NCBI GenBank assembly: GCA_030037105.1
Contig: JASHRY010000203.1
Span: forward strand, 1-5,655
Origin: Xanthobacteraceae bacterium
GTDB lineage: Bacteria > Pseudomonadota > Alphaproteobacteria > Rhizobiales > Xanthobacteraceae
Length of the DNA stretch: 5,655 bases
Direction: 5' to 3'
A program made the translations under genes and the position numbers. The number at the start of each line of letters is the position of its first letter. Within the stretch, counting starts at the first letter, position 1. The notes under the pieces were generated by a model, which was not told where the DNA came from, did no database searches, and saw only the letters and a program-made list of their open reading frames with translations. Shown in pieces: positions 1-4,980 of this stretch.

Positions 1-312
1 CGCCGGCGCCAGGAGCGTGTCGTAGATAACATCGATGCCGGTCGCCAGCGTGCCTTTGACGCCGGCGACCGCGACATTGAAGTTGTCGAAGGTGCCGAGC
101 GCGATCTGGCGCGCCGTGCCGCCTTTCGGCGCGGCGGCGTTGACGTAGTCGAATTGTTTGAACCCGGGCGGGTATTTGAGGTCGCCGAACAGCGACACGC
201 CGTGCCGCCAGCCCGGCTCTTGCGCCCGCGCCGGCAGCACCGCGGCGGGGAGCGGAAGCCGCCGCGCGACGAGCGCAAGCAAAGCGGAGGTGAGCAGGGA
301 TCGGCGATTCAC
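1..312 (-). CDS. YejA-like periplasmic oligopeptide-binding protein (N-terminal part, truncated by window edge)
   Basis: Solute-binding subunit of a peptide ABC transporter (SBP_bac_5, YejA-like group), which would capture peptides in the periplasm for a YejBEF-type permease. The 104 visible codons begin with GTG at 312; a TGGAG Shine-Dalgarno (319-323) lies 6 nt upstream and no ATG fits better. Residues 1-30 look like an export signal: MNRRSLL is twin-arginine-like, followed by a hydrophobic stretch, and ARA-QE (28-32) is a plausible cleavage site. A second RR at 17-18 interrupts the hydrophobic region, so Sec or Tat export cannot be decided. The mature start (residues 38-65: HGVSLFGDLKYPPGF, FDYVNAAAPKGG) is the signature I associate with YejA relatives. 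Residues 72-104 (LGTFDNFN, then TGIDVIYDTLLAPA) also fit. The rest of the gene and any permease genes lie left of the window. The family call is fairly firm; the substrate is not shown by sequence. Confidence 0.82.
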   Translation of the reverse strand, partial: MNRRSLLTSALLALVARRLPLPAAVLPARAQEPGWRHGVSLFGDLKYPPGFKQFDYVNAAAPKGGTARQIALGTFDNFNVAVAGVKGTLATGIDVIYDTLLAPA

Positions 313-343
313 GCGATGCTCCAGTTGAGAACAGGCAGGACGG

Positions 344-357
344 GCAAATTCATTTGC
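344..357. repeat. Short inverted repeat upstream of the YejA-like gene
   Basis: GCAAAT (344-349) and ATTTGC (352-357) are perfect 6-bp complements separated by 2 bp. The repeat lies about 32 bp upstream of the GTG start of the YejA-like gene. It is an AT-rich patch in GC-rich DNA, a plausible place for a repressor or activator. No convincing -35/-10 pair could be placed beside it, so an operator role is only inferred. Confidence 0.25.
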
Positions 358-490
358 TTGCGCCGCGCGTCACGGCGGGTGCATGATCTTGCCCGCGGGT
401 GAGCCTTGCGTCGCCTACCCACTTGACGACGGCTCGCGCCGTGGCGCCTGCCGGTGACGACGCTTGCCGGTGATTATGTGCTTTTCGATT

Positions 491-519
491 GCGGCGCCAG
501 CGTGCCGGTAAGGCGCCGC
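491..519 (-). terminator. Candidate hairpin downstream of the cytochrome gene
   Basis: GCGGCGCC (491-498) and GGCGCCGC (512-519) are perfect 8-bp complements with a 13-nt loop, starting 11 bp beyond the cytochrome stop codon. In the minus-strand transcript the stem is followed by AATCGAAAAG rather than a U-run, so it is not a classical intrinsic terminator. It may protect the 3' end or act with Rho. GC-rich DNA produces such repeats often, hence the low confidence. The rest of 313-529 shows no supportable gene. Confidence 0.3.
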
Positions 520-529
520 GACGAAATGC

Positions 530-1210
530 CTATTGCGACTTCGGCGCAGCACCCGGCGCGCCGGGTTGGGCCGGCGGGGCGCTGGCGGGCGGGCTCGCCG
601 GAGCCGCGGCCGACTTGGTCGCCGAAGCAGCCGGCGCCGGCGCTGGCGCCGATTGCGCCGCCTTCGGCAGCGGCACCGGTTTGGCGGAGAGCGTATCGAG
701 GTAGGCGATGACGTCGGCGCGTTGCTTCTCGTTCGACAGGCCGGCAAAGGTCATGGCCGTGCCGGGAACGTCGGCGCGGGGATTGGTCAGCCATTTGTTC
801 AGCGCATCGAACGTCCAGGTGCCGCCCTTCGCCTTCAGCGCCGCCGAATATTTGAAACTCGGTACGGATGCGACCGGTCGTCCAACGACACCGTAAAGGT
901 CAGGCCCGACCTTGGCTCCCTTGCCTTCCTGCAGGTTGTGGCAGGTCTGGCATACTTTCGCGATCTTGGCGCCCTGGTCCGGGGAGGCGCTGGCGAGCAA
1001 GGCGTCGATCGACTGTCCGGCCGGCGCCGGCGCCGCCGCCGTTGCGCCCTGCTTTTGCGCCGGCTGCTCCTCCTTGACGGCGATCTCATAGCCGGGCTTC
1101 GCCGCCGTCGGCGGGGTGAAAATCGCGCCGGCGGCGATGTGCACGGCGACAATAAACAGGCAGGTCCCAAGCACGGCACCGAGAATCTTGTTGATTTTGA
1201 ATGTATCCAT
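530..1210 (-). CDS. cycM: Membrane-anchored class I cytochrome c (CycM/c552 type)
   Basis: Electron-transfer haem protein anchored on the periplasmic face of the inner membrane. In Bradyrhizobium, CycM carries electrons from the bc1 complex to the aa3 oxidase; that role is inferred here by similarity. The 226 residues contain an uncleaved N-terminal membrane segment (about 9-31), an Ala/Pro/Gln-rich linker (about 45-66), and a cytochrome c domain (about 70-180). That domain has the haem-attachment motif CQTCH at 87-91, the GPDLYGVVGR segment (102-111) and a probable axial methionine M153 in PGTAMTFAG. Residues 181-226 form an Ala/Pro/Ser tail with little else, longer than in the CycM proteins I recall. 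The ATG at 1208-1210 is preceded by GGAG (1221-1224) at 10 nt, inside a 12-bp palindrome. Transcribed divergently from kdsB. The cytochrome identity is very secure; the symbol rests on the anchor architecture and on the neighbouring kdsB. Confidence 0.9.
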   Translation of the reverse strand: MDTFKINKILGAVLGTCLFIVAVHIAAGAIFTPPTAAKPGYEIAVKEEQPAQKQGATAAAPAPAGQSIDALLASASPDQGAKIAKVCQTCHNLQEGKGAKVGPDLYGVVGRPVASVPSFKYSAALKAKGGTWTFDALNKWLTNPRADVPGTAMTFAGLSNEKQRADVIAYLDTLSAKPVPLPKAAQSAPAPAPAASATKSAAAPASPPASAPPAQPGAPGAAPKSQ

Positions 1211-1218
1211 CGCTGAAT

Positions 1219-1230
1219 CGCTCCGGAGCG
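1219..1230. promoter_or_regulatory. Perfect 12-bp palindrome covering the cytochrome ribosome binding site
   Basis: CGCTCCGGAGCG equals its own reverse complement and ends 9 bp upstream of the cycM ATG. The only recognisable Shine-Dalgarno of that gene (GGAG, 1221-1224 on the minus strand) lies inside it. It could be a protein-binding site or a small hairpin limiting ribosome access. Both uses are inference; the palindrome itself is seen directly. Confidence 0.35.
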
Positions 1231-1248
1231 GAAAGGAGGGCCGCCTAG

Positions 1249-1277
1249 CAATAACCGGTTTGCCAAGCTTTTTGCAA
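1249..1277 (-). promoter_or_regulatory. Weak sigma70-like promoter candidate for cycM
   Basis: On the minus strand TTGCAA (1277-1272, four of six matches to TTGACA) is followed after 17 bp by TTATTG (1254-1249, a poor -10). This would give a leader of roughly 30 nt before the cycM ATG. The spacing is good but the -10 is weak, and alphaproteobacterial promoters are hard to call by eye. No equally good candidate was found for kdsB on the other strand. Confidence 0.22.
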
Positions 1278-1308
1278 CCCGCATGAGCGAACCGGGCTGG
1301 CTTTCGCG

Positions 1309-2046
1309 ATGACCGATGTCCTCGTTTTCATTCCCGCCCGCATGGCCTCGACCCGCCTGCCGGGAAAGCCGCTCGCCGATATCGCCGGCACGCCGATGAT
1401 CGTGCACGTGCTACGGCGGGCCGAAGCTGCGGCGGTCGGTCCGGTGGTGGTTGCGACCGATTCTCCGGAGATCGACGCGGCGGTGCGCAAGGCGGGCGGG
1501 CGCGCGGTCATGACCCGCTCCGACCATGCCTCCGGGTCGGACCGGATTTTCGAGGCGCTCGGCCAGGTCGATCCGGGACGCCGGGCGGCGATCATCGTCA
1601 ATCTGCAAGGCGATCTGCCGACGCTCGCCCCCTCCAACGTCGCGGCGGCGCTGGCGCCGCTCGCCGACAAGGCCGTCGATATCGGCACGCTTGCGGCCGA
1701 GATCATGCGGCCCGAGGAGCGCGACGATCCCGACGTGGTCAAAGTGGTCGGCACCCCGGTTGCGCCGTTGCGGCTGCGCGCGCTCTATTTTACCCGCGCC
1801 GCCGCGCCGTTCGGCGAAGGGCCGCTTTACCATCACATCGGCCTCTACGCCTTCCGCCGTGCCGCGCTCGAGCGTTTCGTCAAGTTGCCGCCGTCGCCGC
1901 TGGAGCAGCGGGAAAAACTCGAACAATTGCGCGCACTCGAAGCCGGCATGCGCATCGACGCGGCGATCATCGACGGCGTGCCGCTTGGCGTCGACACGCC
2001 GGAGGATTTGGCGCGCGCGCGCGCCGTGCTATCGAGGCGGCCATGA
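1309..2046 (+). CDS. kdsB: 3-deoxy-manno-octulosonate cytidylyltransferase (CMP-KDO synthetase)
   Basis: Cytoplasmic enzyme that joins CTP and KDO to give CMP-KDO and pyrophosphate, activating KDO for the inner core of lipopolysaccharide. Its 245 residues match the usual KdsB length. Visible landmarks are the nucleotide-binding loop [15 protein letters not shown] (8-22), [10 protein letters not shown] (75-84), VNLQGDLPT (97-105) with probable metal ligand D102, [16 protein letters not shown] (169-184), [14 protein letters not shown] (198-211) and [11 protein letters not shown] (227-237) with the second metal ligand D229. QGDLP replaces the more familiar QGDEP, a variant I recall in Rhizobiales. 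ATG 1309 is chosen because the conserved motif starts right after it; its Shine-Dalgarno is poor, and a nine-codon ORF ends on it in an ATGA overlap. It is the first gene of a probable operon, with its stop overlapping the pheA start. Confidence 0.95.
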   Translation: MTDVLVFIPARMASTRLPGKPLADIAGTPMIVHVLRRAEAAAVGPVVVATDSPEIDAAVRKAGGRAVMTRSDHASGSDRIFEALGQVDPGRRAAIIVNLQGDLPTLAPSNVAAALAPLADKAVDIGTLAAEIMRPEERDDPDVVKVVGTPVAPLRLRALYFTRAAAPFGEGPLYHHIGLYAFRRAALERFVKLPPSPLEQREKLEQLRALEAGMRIDAAIIDGVPLGVDTPEDLARARAVLSRRP

Positions 2047-2897
2047 GAAAACGCAGGACGATCGCGTTCCAGGGCGAGCCGGGCGCCAATTCGCACATCG
2101 CTTGCACCGAGGCCTATCCGAACTACGCGCCGCTGCCCTGTCCGACGTTCGAGGATGCTTTCGCCGCGGTGCGCTCCGGCGCGGCCGACCTCGCCATGAT
2201 TCCGATCGACAATTCGGTGGCCGGCCGGGTGGCGGACATTCATCACCTGATGCCGAAATCGGGCCTCAACATCGTCGCGGAATGGTTCCTGCCGGTGCAG
2301 CATCAGCTCATGGCGCCGCGGGGCGCGACGCTCAAGACCATCAGGACGGTCGAGAGCCACGTGCACGCGCTCGGCCAGTGCCGCAACATCATTCGCGCGC
2401 TAGGCGTCAAGGCGGTGGTCGCCGCCGATACCGCCGGCGCCGCGCGCGAAGTGGCGGAGGCGGGCGACGTGACCCGCGCGGCGCTGGCGACGACGCTGGC
2501 GGCGAAGATTTACGGCCTGCGCATCCTGAAAAAGAAAGTCGCCGACGCCAAGCACAACACCACGCGCTTCCTGGTGCTGTCGCGCAAGCCGAAATGGGCG
2601 AGCCGTTCCGAGCGGCGCGTCATCACCACGTTCGTGTTTGAGGTGCGCAACATCCCCGCCGCCCTCTACAAGGCGCTCGGCGGCTTTGCCACCAACGGCG
2701 TGAACATGACCAAGCTGGAAAGCTACATGATCGACGGCAGCTTTTCCGCCACCCAGTTCTACGCCGACGTGCAGGGCCATCCGCGCGAGCGCGCGCTCGA
2801 ACTGGCGCTCGAAGAGCTGGAATTCGTCTCGCAGCCGAACACGCTGAGGATTCTCGGCGTCTATCCGGCGCACCGATTCCGCGAGCGGTTCAAATAG
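2043..2897 (+). CDS. pheA: Prephenate dehydratase, monofunctional, with ACT domain
   Basis: Cytoplasmic enzyme converting prephenate to phenylpyruvate, water and CO2, the step committing chorismate-derived carbon to phenylalanine. The 284 residues hold a catalytic PDT domain (about 5-180) and a C-terminal ACT domain (about 195-275), with no chorismate mutase domain as in the fused enterobacterial PheA. PDT landmarks are [10 protein letters not shown] (9-18), [11 protein letters not shown] (53-63), [10 protein letters not shown] (104-113, usually SHPQALGQC) and HNTTRF (171-176), which contains the catalytic T-R-F triad. The ACT domain shows [20 protein letters not shown] (208-227), the region that normally binds phenylalanine for feedback inhibition; this regulation is inferred from the family. 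The ATG overlaps the kdsB stop as ATGA, and GAGG (2034-2037) lies 5 nt upstream, so translation is probably coupled to kdsB. The two enzymes share no pathway; the link looks like shared housekeeping expression. Confidence 0.96.
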   Translation: MRKRRTIAFQGEPGANSHIACTEAYPNYAPLPCPTFEDAFAAVRSGAADLAMIPIDNSVAGRVADIHHLMPKSGLNIVAEWFLPVQHQLMAPRGATLKTIRTVESHVHALGQCRNIIRALGVKAVVAADTAGAAREVAEAGDVTRAALATTLAAKIYGLRILKKKVADAKHNTTRFLVLSRKPKWASRSERRVITTFVFEVRNIPAALYKALGGFATNGVNMTKLESYMIDGSFSATQFYADVQGHPRERALELALEELEFVSQPNTLRILGVYPAHRFRERFK

Positions 2898-2906
2898 CTG
2901 GAAATA

Positions 2907-2921
2907 CGCGCGCGGCGCGCG
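2907..2921. repeat. CG-alternating inverted repeat between pheA and the next gene
   Basis: CGCGCGC (2907-2913) and GCGCGCG (2915-2921) are exact complements around one base. The repeat fills most of the 40-bp gap and stops just before the next gene's ribosome binding site (GAGGA, 2925-2929). It could fold into a small hairpin tuning downstream translation, but alternating CG is common in this genome type and it may mean nothing. Confidence 0.25.
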
Positions 2922-2937
2922 ATCGAGGACGCAACCG

Positions 2938-3255
2938 ATGAGCAACGGCGAGACGAAGGTTCGGCGAACGCTGCATTTGCGGTTCACGCTGCCGGCGGCG
3001 GATTCCGCCCAGCTTGTCAGCATGATCAAGGCGGCGACGCCGTTCTATCAGATGTTCGGCAACGCCCAGGTGCGATTGCTGCAGAACGTCGACGATCCGG
3101 CCAAATTCGTCCAGGTGATCGAATACGAGGCGGACGAAGATTGGGAGCTCAACCGGCAAAGGATTGCCGGCGACGCGCGGATGCAACCCTATCTGCAAGC
3201 CTGGCGCGCGATGTTGCCCGGCGCGCCCGAGATCGACGTCTATCAGGAGGTCTGA
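2938..3255 (+). CDS. Small conserved-looking protein, possibly dimeric alpha/beta-barrel fold, function unknown
   Basis: I do not recognise a specific family. The product has 105 residues, no signal peptide or membrane segment and no cysteines, so it is probably a soluble cytoplasmic protein. The order of segments resembles small ferredoxin-like barrel proteins such as the ABM or NIPSNAP groups. These are a strand with alternating hydrophobics (about 10-18, RRTLHLRFT), a helix (20-37), a strand (43-50), a strand FVQVIEYEAD (57-66), a helix rich in W/R/Q (68-93, ending YLQAWRAML) and a last strand (97-104, PEIDVYQE). That assignment is inference from pattern only; a catalytic role cannot be claimed. 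Start ATG 2938 has GAGGA (2925-2929) 8 nt upstream. It lies 40 bp after pheA on the same strand and is probably the last gene of the kdsB-pheA transcript. Its TGA stop lies inside the convergent palindrome. Codon bias matches its neighbours. Confidence 0.72.
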   Translation: MSNGETKVRRTLHLRFTLPAADSAQLVSMIKAATPFYQMFGNAQVRLLQNVDDPAKFVQVIEYEADEDWELNRQRIAGDARMQPYLQAWRAMLPGAPEIDVYQEV

Positions 3256-3333
3256 GGACGGAAGACGGAAGACGGAAGACGGAGTAGCGATCGTATCGAT
3301 TCTGTTATCCGTCCGCCGTCGTCTGTCCTCAGA
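3251..3333. repeat. 83-bp imperfect palindrome of degenerate heptamers between convergent genes
   Basis: The left arm (3251-3287) and the reverse complement of the right arm (3297-3333) agree at 28 of 37 positions by hand count, around a 9-bp centre. The outermost 9 bp (TCTGAGGAC) are identical. Read outward-in, each arm is a run of 7-mers. The left has GAGGACG followed by three exact GAAGACG copies (3261-3281). The right, on the minus strand, has GAGGACA, GACGACG, GCGGACG and GATAACA. The TGA stops of both flanking genes (3253-3255 plus; 3331-3329 minus) lie in the mirrored ends. An RNA from either side could fold into a long hairpin, so the element may act as a bidirectional 3'-end structure, though no U-run follows. 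Similar heptamer-type intergenic repeats seem familiar from Rhizobiales genomes, but this is recollection, not a search. Confidence 0.75.
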
Positions 3334-4828
3334 TCTTCTGATTGTACGCGCCGACCTCCTGGTGCGTGCGGATGACGGCGTCGAGCGCCGCGAACATCTC
3401 GCGCATGCGCGCTTGCGACACCGGGCTTTCGACCACGACGACGAGTTCCGGCTTGTTGGAGGAGGCGCGGATGAGTCCCCATGTCCCGTCCTCCACGGTC
3501 ACGCGCACGCCGTTGACGGTGACGAGATCGCGGATCGGCTGGCCGGCGACTTTGCCGCCATTCTTCCGCTCGGCTTGGAAATGCTTCACCACGGCATCGG
3601 CCACGCCGTACTTTTCCTCGTCGGCACAGTAGGGCGACATGGTCGGCGAGGACCAGGTCTTCGGCAGCGCCTCCTTGAGGTCCGCCATGCTCTTTTGCGG
3701 GTTGCGCTCGAGCATGTCGCAGACCGCGAGCGCGAAGATGAGGCCGTCGTCATAGCCGCGGCCGAACGGCTCGTTGAAGAAGAAATGGCCGGATTTCTCG
3801 AAGCCGGCGACGGCGCCGATCTCGTGCACCCGGCGCTTCATGTAGGAATGGCCGGTCTTCCAGTAAACGGTCCTGGCGCCGTTTTCGATCAGCACCGGAT
3901 CGCTGGCGAACAGGCCGGTCGATTTCACGTCGGCGACAAACAGCGCATTCTTGCGCCGCGCCGAGATGTCGCGCGCGAGCATGACCCCGACCTTGTCGGC
4001 GAAGATCTCCTCGCCGGTATTGTCGACGACGCCGCAGCGGTCGCCGTCGCCGTCGAAGCCCAAGGCCAGGTCGGCCTTGCTCGCCAGCACGGCGTCGCGC
4101 ATGGCGTGCAGCATCTTCAAATCTTCGGTGTTCGGATTGTATTTCGGAAAGGTGTGGTCGAGCTCGCAGTCGAGCGGGACGACCTCGCAGCCGATCGCTT
4201 CCAGCACCTGCGGGGCGAAGGCGCCAGCGGTGCCGTTGCCGCAGGCGCACACCACTTTGAGGCGGCGCTTGAGCTTCGGCCTGTCGGTGAGGTCGGCGAT
4301 GTAGCGCGCCGGAAAATTCTCGACGAACGTATAAGCGCCGCCGTCCGTCATCTTGAAGCGGCCGTTGAGCACGATGTCCTTGAGCCGAAGCATCTCCTCG
4401 GGGCCGAAAGTGAGCGGGCGGCGCGTCCCCATCTTCACGCCGGTCCAGCCGTTGTCGTTGTGCGAGGCGGTGACCATGGCAACGCACGGCACGGCGAGGT
4501 CGAATTGCGCGAAATAGGCCATCGGCGTGAGCGCGAGGCCGATGTCGTGCACCTTGCAGCCCGCGGCGAGGAGGCCGTTCACGAGCGCCATCTTGATCGA
4601 CGCCGAATAGGAGCGGAAATCGTGGCCGGTGACCACGTGCGGCTTCACGCCAAGCTCGTGGATCAGCGTGCCGAGGCCGAGGCCGAGCGCCTCGACGCCC
4701 ATCAGGTTGATCTCGCTGCCGTAAAGCCAGCGCGCATCGTATTCGCGAAAGCCGGTGGCCTTCACCATCGGCTCGGATTCATAGGCGTAGGTGTTGGGTT
4801 TGAGCTGGGGTTTTGGTTTGGGGAACAT
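3329..4828 (-). CDS. Phosphomannomutase/phosphoglucomutase (alpha-D-phosphohexomutase family)
   Basis: Cytoplasmic enzyme interconverting hexose 6-phosphate and hexose 1-phosphate (mannose and/or glucose), feeding GDP-mannose or UDP-glucose for surface polysaccharide. The 499 residues have all four family landmarks. These are the phosphoserine loop TASHNDNGWTGVK (120-132) with catalytic S122, the metal loop DGDGDR (259-264), the sugar-recognition loop FEKSGHFFF (343-351, where many members have GEMSG), and the phosphate-binding loop RASSNKPELVVVVE (454-467). The ATG at 4828-4826 is preceded by GAGG about 6 nt away. The first 20 residues are a Lys/Pro-rich lead-in before the conserved MVKATGFREYDARW (21-34), and M21 is a less likely alternative start. 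It converges on the kdsB operon and diverges from polA. The names manB, algC and exoC are all in use for relatives, and substrate preference cannot be read from sequence, so no symbol is given. Confidence 0.94.
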   Translation of the reverse strand: MFPKPKPQLKPNTYAYESEPMVKATGFREYDARWLYGSEINLMGVEALGLGLGTLIHELGVKPHVVTGHDFRSYSASIKMALVNGLLAAGCKVHDIGLALTPMAYFAQFDLAVPCVAMVTASHNDNGWTGVKMGTRRPLTFGPEEMLRLKDIVLNGRFKMTDGGAYTFVENFPARYIADLTDRPKLKRRLKVVCACGNGTAGAFAPQVLEAIGCEVVPLDCELDHTFPKYNPNTEDLKMLHAMRDAVLASKADLALGFDGDGDRCGVVDNTGEEIFADKVGVMLARDISARRKNALFVADVKSTGLFASDPVLIENGARTVYWKTGHSYMKRRVHEIGAVAGFEKSGHFFFNEPFGRGYDDGLIFALAVCDMLERNPQKSMADLKEALPKTWSSPTMSPYCADEEKYGVADAVVKHFQAERKNGGKVAGQPIRDLVTVNGVRVTVEDGTWGLIRASSNKPELVVVVESPVSQARMREMFAALDAVIRTHQEVGAYNQKI

Positions 4829-4851
4829 GGGCGCCTCGGGGATCAGCCCTC

Positions 4852-4857
4852 AATATA
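4852..4857 (-). promoter_or_regulatory. Candidate -10 hexamer for the phosphohexomutase gene
   Basis: TATATT on the minus strand (five of six to TATAAT) lies 23 bp upstream of the gene's ATG, which would give a leader of under 20 nt still holding the GAGG ribosome site. No recognisable -35 sits 16-18 bp further upstream; that stretch is GC-rich. The call is tentative. Confidence 0.3.
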
Positions 4858-4891
4858 GGAGCGAACGGCGGCCGGGTATCCTTCCGCTTCC

Positions 4892-4938
4892 CGGCGGATA
4901 ATTGCGGCTGCTCTCCTCGGCCCGACGATTATCCACCG
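4892..4938. promoter_or_regulatory. Dyad of two DnaA-box-like 9-mers in the divergent polA/phosphohexomutase region
   Basis: The arms CGGCGGATAAT (4892-4902) and ATTATCCACCG (4928-4938) are complementary at 10 of 11 positions with a 25-bp spacer. The right arm contains TTATCCACC (4929-4937), eight of nine matches to the DnaA box TTATCCACA. The left arm contains TTATCCGCC on the minus strand (4901-4893), seven of nine. They lie between the two outward-facing -10-like hexamers, about 45-90 bp upstream of polA. DnaA has been reported to affect polA expression in E. coli, which makes the position suggestive. It could instead be the operator of another regulator or chance. Confidence 0.4.
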
Positions 4939-4942
4939 CACC

Positions 4943-4970
4943 GTGCCAATTCGCGCCAAGCGACTATATT
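4943..4970 (+). promoter_or_regulatory. Candidate polA promoter with very short leader
   Basis: GTGCCA (4943-4948, four of six to TTGACA), a 16-bp spacer and TATATT (4965-4970, five of six to TATAAT). Transcription would begin near 4977, only about 4 nt before the polA ATG. No Shine-Dalgarno is visible upstream of the ATG, in keeping with a leaderless or nearly leaderless message. The hexamers are seen; the start point is inferred. Confidence 0.35.
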
Positions 4971-4980
4971 ACCGGCCGTC

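Noticed and set aside
154..402. 82-codon plus-strand ORF over the YejA-like gene start
   Set aside because: It is antisense to a good signal peptide and mature N-terminus, has an Arg-rich composition, and has no ribosome site or domain.
533..1216. 227-codon open frame on the plus strand, antisense to the cytochrome
   Set aside because: The product is an Arg/Gly-rich shadow of the complement of cycM; the minus-strand frame has an intact CXXCH cytochrome domain and membrane anchor.
1526..2641. 371-codon plus-strand frame spanning the kdsB-pheA junction
   Set aside because: It is the +1 shadow of kdsB and pheA, rich in Arg/Ser/Pro with no domain; the in-frame genes show complete conserved motifs.
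3254..3281. CRISPR-like array of GAAGACG units
   Set aside because: The units are 7 bp and directly adjacent, with no spacers and no cas genes nearby; it is a short tandem repeat within a palindrome.
3164..4858. 564-codon open frame on the plus strand, antisense to the phosphohexomutase
   Set aside because: It lies almost wholly opposite a gene with all four family motifs. Its product is rich in Arg/His/Ala/Val/Glu without any recognisable domain. Long antisense frames are expected in DNA with this strong third-position GC bias.
4892..4938. Origin of replication suggested by DnaA-like boxes
   Set aside because: Only two imperfect boxes, no AT-rich unwinding region and no dnaA/parAB/hemE neighbours; a regulatory site is the more modest reading.
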